Below are positions 57,448 to 64,000 of a stretch of DNA of 64,000 bases, piece by piece. Positions within the stretch are counted from its first letter, which is position 1. Each line of letters begins with the position of its first letter. Origin of the DNA: Marasmius tenuissimus (Eukaryota; Basidiomycota; Agaricomycetes; Agaricales; Marasmiaceae); contig JAQOTA010000070.1 in assembly GCA_029532415.1 (NCBI GenBank), positions 992,001 through 1,056,000 on the forward strand. The letters run 5' to 3'. A program made the translations under genes and the position numbers. The notes beneath the pieces were generated by a model that did no database searches, had not been told where the DNA came from, and saw only the letters and a program-made list of their open reading frames with translations.

Positions 57448-58615
57448 ATGTCGCTGCTCGACATGACCCACTTCTTGGCCTCTTTGAGATGTCTCCACCC
57501 CGACGCTTTTGGTACCGGTGACCTGCCGCTCCTACTTAATGGCGTCCGCCACTATGCTGTACCCGCTCTACTCAGCCTTATCGATTCGGTCCTTCGCAAA
57601 CGTGTGGGGTTTCGACGTTGCAGTAACCGTAGCGAGGAATTCCGAGTATCCTACGAAGTAGCGGTCACCGCCTTGTCCTACCTCGGTTACTCTATTCAGA
57701 ATAAGGTCTCAATTTTGGCTGCTCTCGATCTAGGAGTGATTAAAACGATTCTTAGGACATGTTCTCGAATTCATGGCGCGTCATCAAATATCATCTTCCC
57801 CAGCACTTTACTCACCGACATTTTTGTGGGCATTTTTGAACAAATCTCGAGTTTCTTGGTCTGCCCTGCCGTATTCCATCAATTTTTACGATCCGCGAGC
57901 GTGATGGAAGCAGACGAAGGTCTCGAGAAGTTGACTGAAGGAAGATTGGGGTCAGAATAGAGCAAGATCAAGAAAAAGCATCATGCCCTTCGAGATCTTC
58001 GCCGGAGCGTGAAGAAAGGCCCAACCTTTTTGTGCAGTTATGAATCCGTGTGTATCAATTTTCTCACCCTAGCTGCTATTACTAGTACACTTATGATACG
58101 TTCCGTTGAAATTCAGTGCGCATGAGACCAAGCTACTCTGGAATCAGATCCCACAGACAAGAAGAGGTATTTGCGTTGTTCCTTGTGCAAGTACGCGATG
58201 TATTGCTCCATGGCATGTCAAAGGGCAGACTGGGAGCTGGTTCACTGAGGCCAGTAGTGCAGAGTCTGGGTTAAGCTTGAACGTGGTTCGTGGTCGCTGC
58301 TATTCTGTTCACCCGGGTCATCAGAGCTAATTTGGGTGGAACCGCCACTTCAAAAACCTATGCCCTCGGACTACGACTTCCGGTTCTTTACTTCTTGGAC
58401 GTTCGGGTACATCGATCAGCACAAGCATTTGATCTATGAGTGAATTGTTCAATTTCGCGCATCTCCAAACGCATTATGACGTTACGGCCATTCCCAATAG
58501 TGATACCGAGCTGATTCCTAGCGGAGCGGAGCCAAAATCCTATCTTCCTCTTCGACTTCTGCCAGCCCGGGATCACAGAACCAGAAGAATGCTTGGATAT
58601 CTACACGCCATCTGA
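57448..58615 (+). pseudogene. MYND-finger-like gene, copy C (longest copy, broken)
   Basis: The first exon from ATG 57,448 (MSLLDMTHFLASLRCLHPDA) is a 170-codon helical region typical of the long N-terminal part of agaric MYND proteins. A short deletion relative to copy B near 57,950 breaks the frame before KKKHHALRDLRRSVKKGPTFLC. The finger after the intron has the full ligand set (RCSLCKYAMYCSMACQRADWELVH), but an in-frame TGA replaces CGA at its start, and TGA and TAG follow the histidine. A C-terminal stretch (HLQTHYDVTAIPNSD...) runs to 58,615. This copy is next to the intact membrane-protein gene, so it is the likely source of the inverted block at 43.4 kb. Confidence 0.65.
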
Positions 58616-58979
58616 GACTCAAGAGCTCGTGTTTAGTCTGGATCCTTTGCACCGGAGTCCCTAACGGAAAAATGGAGGAGCGAAGGTGTTGGAAGGCTGG
58701 ATTTTCTGATTGTGCCATTGTTTCCAGGGTGCTCTGACGTGCAGAGGAAGTACACGCGGCCGAATGTCGGTCAACAACCAGTAGGTGTCTAGCTTAGCTG
58801 GCAAATTTGTAGAGATGATGTTGCCTCTGGCCTCATTCGTTCTTGAGCCCCTATTAGCACAAATGTTGAACCATTTTTACATTACCATATTATAGTACAT
58901 GTCAGCGGGCTGAAACCTCCTTTCTTACTTAGAGCTCAGAAGTTGAATACACATAGATAAAACCTTCTCCTTCGCGCCT
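58616..58979. other. intergenic, part of the inverted duplicated block
   Basis: Between the MYND copy and the convergent membrane-protein gene. It is the uninterrupted counterpart of the region holding the 82-base element at 43.57 kb. Confidence 0.6.
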
Positions 58980-60624
58980 TTACATCGTGCCATTGCCAAG
59001 CCCGTTCGTTCTTCCCGCGGCTAGATCTGACTGCGTTGATTCCAAATCAATATCGCTCATATGAATGCCGGACTTTTCGTACTCTCTCCCTCGATTGAAC
59101 GGGCCTTCACGGCCATTTACACCTCCATCGTCACCGGCGCCTTCGGCGCATCGAAGAGTTGAGACGATCTGATTGACACTTTCAACGCTCTTCCCAATTG
59201 CGGCACGGACGATGATGAGTGTTGGGGCAATTCCCTGCTCACGAGAGCGAGGTGAGCGATTGAAGTCGGCAAAAGAAATGAGAATAGGACATACTGCAGC
59301 CTGAATGGGAATAGCAGAAAGATCAACCGGCGAAAGACCTCTGGCGTAGACGTCGACTTTGTATTGTAAAATGATATTGATCACTTGAGTTATTGGGTAG
59401 AGGAGGCCTGACTCGAGTCTCAACAAAGTTCGCGGGTCAGAATGCAGTGCAAGAGAGTGATAAGTTTATGGGGCCTACATGATGGCCACGATCGCTCGAT
59501 ATGTGTGATCTATTTGCTCTCCCATCATGGAGCGCGCCTGGCGTGTTATCCACCATATCCGACCGGCTAAGGGGCTCGTTAGACCAGGAAACCGTTGGGG
59601 CAGGAGAATGTGCGGGTACCTGTCAATAGAGTGAGAATCGAGTTAAAGACGGCACTCGTGATTGCATATGCATTGTTGATCTCATTGCCCAAGAGAAAGA
59701 TTCGGAGTTTTGACGGGGAAGTACCGGCTGCTTGATAGCCAATATTACCCAGTACGGTGCTCGCGAAACCGATTGCTATGAATGTTGGATATTAGTATGT
59801 AAACAAGGACGAGTTGTTTAATCCCTAACCGTTCATTGCAAAAGAGATGAATATGAGCGGAATAGCGACGAATTTGTTTGAGTTCCAGATGATGTAACAG
59901 CGATGGATCTGAGAGGAGAGTCATGTGCGAGTCATGCTTGTGGGTACATCCTTGAAGAGCGGAGTAGAAAACACGTACGAGCATAGATTCTGCAAATATG
60001 CTTAGATACAATCAGCAAATGACGTTGTTGCAAACAAGATGAAACCTCACTTGATGACGATTGCGTTCAGATTCTCTGTGACGCTGTTAATTTTCACCTT
60101 GAGTCCGCTGATCGTCCAAATGAAAATGTGAAGACTTACAAATCCGCATAGTTGACTTTATCGCCGTTCAAATAATCAATGAACGGCTCATAGTCATTGG
60201 TCTTGGCCGCAGCAAATCCGATGAGTGAGTCATGAATATGGAATACCGTATGAAACACAACGGTCGTGCTAGCGAGAAGGAAGAGCGACACGACCCATCC
60301 TAAGTGGAGCTTGCGGTTGGATCGTTCGCCCTTCTTATCAGGACGAGTGAGCGTGTGCAGGCAGAATCCAAACAGGGCGACGTAGAATCCTGAGCAAAGA
60401 GATTGAGAAGTCACGAGATTAAGAGCTTGCCGGGAGAACAGTACCGTAGATGAAGTACACAAGCTAAGGTCCTCAGGCGGAATGAGTACTGAACAAAGAA
60501 GAGGGGTGCACATTCTTACCGATAGAGTACTAACAGGTTTGACTACAACTTGGTTCGCCGCGAGGAATGGCGCCAGGGCTTCTGCAAGTTCAGCGTTAGA
60601 TGGGGGTCCTGATTCTGAGGACAT
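58980..60624 (-). CDS. predicted multi-pass (seven-helix-type) fungal membrane protein
   Basis: Starts MSSESGPPSNAELAEALAPFLAANQ. Exons then carry hydrophobic segments: LCSGFYVALFGFCLHTL, LGWVVSLFLLASTTVVFHTVFHIHD, ESMLIHRCYIIWNSNKFVAIPLIFISFAMN, AIGFASTVLGNIGY and ESGLLYPITQVINIILQY. The tail reads GIAPTLIIVRAAIGKSVESV and ends in a hydrophilic region (NGLGNGTM). This order (helices with ESMLIHRC-IIW and ESGLLYPI, then APTLIIVRA) is a recurrent Agaricomycete family without known function; a receptor-like role is speculation. The region after TSAVFNSILTLLTG is hard to splice, and stops appear there (59,520-59,600), so one internal exon is uncertain. Confidence 0.68.
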
Positions 60625-61296
60625 GGCGGGATCTGATTCTCTGGACTCGAGCCCTTATTAGCCCCCACCTCTTATACTCCAATCTACGTCCTCGATGGTA
60701 CCAAAGGATCCCTTTTCCGACTCTGCATTCGCACATCTGATAAACAAAAAGCCCTATTAGCTGTTTAATCTATCTGTCGATCACTTGTCGAACGGGGGTC
60801 CATGGGTAGAGATTGAATCTAAATTGTGTTTGGCCCTGAGTAGTAGCACCAGGCTAAGCCAGTTTCGCGCTGTGGCCTGGGTGAAGCTACGGATTTATGA
60901 GACTTGCGATGCAAAGAGATGAAAATGGCCGCTCGAGAGTCGATATCCTTGACAGATCGCTGATTGTGATTTGGTCGAATGATGGCCCTGGGAGAGCGGT
61001 TTTGTGGCGGAACGACTCAGAAGGTCGTTCTAACAGCACTGGTGCACTGTCTCCAAGAAGACTTTGGTCTTCCTCGTCAGAAAGACGTGAAGAACGACCA
61101 AAACATATAGTGGGTGTTCGAAGCTGATGGTGGTCGGAGATTGAGGAGGAAGCGCTGCAGTCTCATTACTGAATCTTATCGTAATCTTATCACGATCTCG
61201 TAAGACCAGGGAATTCCAGCCTGTGGATTGAAATAAGCAACGGATTGAATACATAATGAAACCTGCAATGGACGGTGCCAGTTCTAATCGAGGCGT
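60625..61296. other. intergenic, no gene seen
   Basis: Holds the promoter of the membrane-protein gene at its left end and the 3' flank of the next minus-strand gene at its right end. Only short ORFs. Confidence 0.5.
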
Positions 61297-62796
61297 TCAC
61301 ACGATAAAATCCGAACTATCACCAATACCCCTAAAGTCGGATTTGGACTCCGGTAGAGCCTTGCTCAATTCTGTCGACGCAAGGACACTTGTATCCCTCG
61401 TGAGCTGACCCCGAAAACGGGATGAAACAGCCGTAGTGCTTGTAGGACCTGATCCAAACACGATGTCTCTTCCGGTAGAGACACCTCCGTAGCTCGTGAA
61501 CTGGGTCTCGAGGTGTGATTTCTGCAGCGCAACGAGTATGATGATGACCGTTGGGTACATTCCCTGCAGCCCCATTAACAGGGGAAAAGAATCGCAGACA
61601 TGATTGTCGAGGCGTACCGTCATTTGATACATAATTTGGTTTGCATAAGTCGTGTACGGTGTTTTCACGAGTTGAGGTATCACTATGATGTTCTTCAAAA
61701 TCTGTTGTACCATGATTAGAACATGTACGTGTCCTAATCCATCAGTTACCCACGTACCCACAGTGATGTATAGACTGCTCCAGTCTCCGTGAAAAGAATG
61801 AGCATGCTTTCTGCGAAAGACCGTGTGGTGCTGTCCCTAAGGTGAACCTTAATCTCTCGCCGGTAGCGCCTGATTATCACCGAGTGAGAATGGGATCGAT
61901 GTTTCAAAAGAAGCGAGCCAGCGATGCATACCAAGCTTGATATGCGATCATGCCAGTCGCCCAAATATTGACTAGGGCTGACAAAATGAGCGTCACGATA
62001 TCAATCACGAGTTCAGCTGGGGCTAGAAAATGTAGATGAGCGACCGAGGGAAAACCGATTCCAATCTGGGTTAGATTGCAGAGAAGAAGGCCAGCTAATA
62101 AGGTGAGACGTGAGGAAACCAAAAATACACTCGGGTATGGAAGCAACACACAGAATAGTGCAGTTAAAAGGGCGACACCTGTCGCTAGGACCCGTTTGTC
62201 TCGGCCGAATACCACATAAACTCGCCAGACAACTACCGAGTCGCTAAGCATGGTCTATCACAGCCGTCAGTACACCTGGAAAGTAGGGCAGAGAAATCAA
62301 AACAAAACGTACGGAAATGTTATTCGTAATGGACTGAGAGATGTGTAAGGCGGTGTTGACTTGAATGCGTTGGACATGATTTGGGGAAGGTTGGATGAGA
62401 TCTGCGGGAAGGAAGATCTTCAAGTCATCCCTCAGAAAAAGGATGTCGATAGCCCAATCCCAGGTGGAAAGCCCATAAAGAATGACTGTGGTTGCCAACA
62501 TCATTCTGGTGGAACGTGAACGAAGGCCGCGTGTCCTGGTTGAGATTTCAACATCTGGCTCAATCAGGAGCTCGCAGGAGGCTGTACCCACAAGAGAATG
62601 TAGCTAGAGGTGATGATGAGAACAGTAAAGATTGCTGGACGCAGTCGTAGATAGTCAATATCAGTCTATCTCAACGAAAGAGGAACCCACCGTAAAGGAC
62701 AGTCTCAGCCAGTACAGGAAACACACGGAAGTCTGTAAAGCTTGCCAGCTTTTGACGATGCTCCTCTACCTGCTGTTGATTAAGCACTGTAGACAT
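61297..62796 (-). CDS. predicted multi-pass fungal membrane protein
   Basis: Starts MSTVLNQQQVEEHRQKLASF at 62,796. Exons continue VFPVLAETVLYAIFTVLIITSSYIL, then (a GTGGGT donor keeps the frame) TRGLRSRSTRMMLATTVILYGLSTWDWAIDILFL, SDSVVVWRVYVVFGRDKRVLATGV, LTLLAGLLLCNLTQIGIGF and ELVIDIVTLILSALVNIWATGMIAYQAW. The last exons are RYRREIKVHLRDSTTRSFAESMLILFTETGAVYTSLW and LKNIIVIPQLVKTPYTTYANQIM with GMYPTVIIILVALQKSHLE. Seven hydrophobic segments are visible. The family is common in basidiomycetes and functionally unassigned. The basic loop and the ESMLILFTETGAVY helix are its hallmarks. The soluble tail is Ser/Thr-rich. Not a paralog of the neighbouring gene at the sequence level. Confidence 0.75.
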
Positions 62797-62863
62797 TTTG
62801 CAAGCACTGACTCTAGACTCCGAACGGGTCGAGGTAGGTCGAGTTGTTGTCTAAGAAAGATGC

Positions 62864-62870
62864 TTTTATA
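62864..62870 (-). promoter_or_regulatory. TATA box of the 61.3-62.8 kb gene
   Basis: TATAAAA on the minus strand, about 70 bases upstream of the ATG at 62,796. Confidence 0.6.
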
Positions 62871-62989
62871 ATACCCGGCAGGAAATGTGCTCATATGCCC
62901 CTCGGCCTGAGATCTTGCCGCGGGAGGCTAGAGTTTGGTTTTGGAACACGAGCACGAGAATAGCACGCCTGTGGGTTTAACCTATCCAT

Positions 62990-63480
62990 AGATGGACTCG
63001 AGAATCGGAGGATTCTCGCGTCAAGTCAAAATCATCTGTCCTGATATCGCTTGCTTCGATGATGGCCTTGGCGTCCCGTTTGGTACCAAAATCGAGTCGG
63101 TGATGCGTAAAAAACATCTCGAATCCTCGCTCGGGAGTGAGTAGAGTGAGAAGATGACATCAACGAAAGCGCTTGTCTACCAGACGGTAAACATCTCCGG
63201 GAATGCAGAGTAATACCGATGTACTTCTGACCGGACTGAGCGCCCAGCACTCGTCAGTGTCACCCGTCGGAACTTGATAGATTGTGAGCGCTGATGTGTG
63301 TAGTTCTCTGCCCATAATCGTGTGGGATTGCAGAGCCCAGGAGAGGAAAGGAAGTAGCCATCTCGTGAGCGGGAGTGTAGGAACAGTGATCACGGAGTAA
63401 TCTTACCTCTTTTAGATCCATTGCTTCCAGGCTGGTCGTGGTCAATGTGTGCTTATGTGGGCGCCCCTGCACGTCGTTCT
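62990..63480 (-). CDS. possible small gene, unrecognised
   Basis: Minus-strand frames could be joined as MQGRPHKHTLTTTSLEAMDLKE (from 63,472) followed by later exons ending near 62,990-63,035 (FDLTRESSDSRVHL), with GT-AG pairs in between. None of the pieces resembles a family I know, and the frame choice is arbitrary. It may be non-coding. Confidence 0.2.
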
Positions 63481-63670
63481 GTCGAAAACTCGAGTCGTAA
63501 GTCGTGGTTCTGGGTGACGCGGCACATGATGCACCAATGATGCAACTTGAACCCGCCTTCCGGCAAATTGGTTCACAGCACGTGATTACCCACGTCGCGG
63601 CTCAATCAAGTAGGCATGAGGACGAAGTTATACTCTTTTGACAGATCTTCTGCTACAAGATTCCTAAGCA

Positions 63671-64000
63671 TCACCGGCTCTCGAGCACCCTCACCATTGC
63701 CATAACGTGATTCACCCTCTCTTCCAGGTGGCCAGACTCCTCTTCGATGTCCAAATATGAGTGACGGGAAGTTACAACTAATTGCTGAACCGCCTCAGAC
63801 AGTTTCTCAACCTATTCATAGAGCATCAGACCCTTTGTCCGCCGGAAAGCCAAGGTTAAGCATTAACCAACCTCGAAATTGTCCTTGGTCGAACTATTCA
63901 TCAGTCTTTCAACAATATTGAGCCAGTCGTAGATGATGGGGAAGTTCTATGTATATAGTTCAATCAAATGATATAAATGCAGTCAAAGGTAAATCTCACC
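63671..64000 (-). CDS. 3' end of an unidentified gene, running off the right edge
   Basis: Minus-strand exons read NFPIIYDWLNIVERLMNSSTKDNFE, a 60-base intron, then VEKLSEAVQQLVVTSRHSYLDIEEE and a heptad-like acidic end to the stop at 63,671 (VMAMVRVLESR). The helical, coiled-coil-like sequence is seen at the ends of several fungal signalling proteins but is not diagnostic. The rest of the gene lies beyond 64,000. Confidence 0.5.

Overview
This window looks like nuclear DNA from a basidiomycete fungus of the mushroom-forming class (Agaricomycetes). The genes have many short introns (about 45-75 bases, GT-AG). The families fit that group: F-box and BTB proteins, MYND-finger proteins, a DUF6533-type membrane protein, divergent G-protein alpha subunits, a wax-synthase-like acyltransferase, small secreted cysteine-rich proteins and a Tnp2-like transposase. 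No bacterial features, rRNA, CRISPR or convincing tRNA were seen. All exon models were read by eye.

Layout. (1) 1-16 kb: an array of small secreted cysteine-rich protein genes (four complete, one broken 3' end at the left edge), formed partly by duplication of a two-gene block. A 9.0-kb element with 131-bp terminal inverted repeats (381-9370) sits in one spacer. It carries a decayed Tnp2-like transposase with two C-terminal SAP domains and an intact 399-aa gene of unknown function. (2) 16-24 kb: single-copy genes: an unknown ORF, a zinc-finger protein, an MBOAT/wax-synthase-like enzyme and a formaldehyde-dehydrogenase-like alcohol dehydrogenase. (3) 24.5-29.4 kb: a tandem F-box pair, the first copy broken, the second an intact 649-aa ORF. 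(4) 30-39 kb: a tandem segmental duplication holding a DUF6533-type membrane gene, a BTB/POZ gene and a downstream proline-rich gene; the copies have diverged by deletion, insertion and repeat expansion. (5) 39-43.3 kb: poorly resolved sequence, then an F-box/LRR-like gene. (6) 43.4-59 kb: nested inverted duplications with two G-alpha-like copies (one intact at 699 aa, one truncated), three MYND copies, an old-yellow-enzyme pseudogene, small non-autonomous elements and a foldback palindrome. A class II aldolase/adducin gene lies between them. (7) 59-64 kb: two predicted multi-pass membrane proteins and the 3' end of a gene running off the right edge.

The strongest observations are structural: a transposon insertion with its paralogous empty site preserved; an inverted repeat whose arms contain a tract of about 1 kb with no differences inside otherwise clearly diverged sequence, suggesting gene conversion; a G-alpha-like protein with a long N-terminal extension and altered guanine-recognition motifs; and several gene pairs where one copy carries precise inactivating lesions. 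I found no metabolic cluster. The recurring theme is duplication, transposon insertion and decay in families that Agaricomycetes commonly expand.
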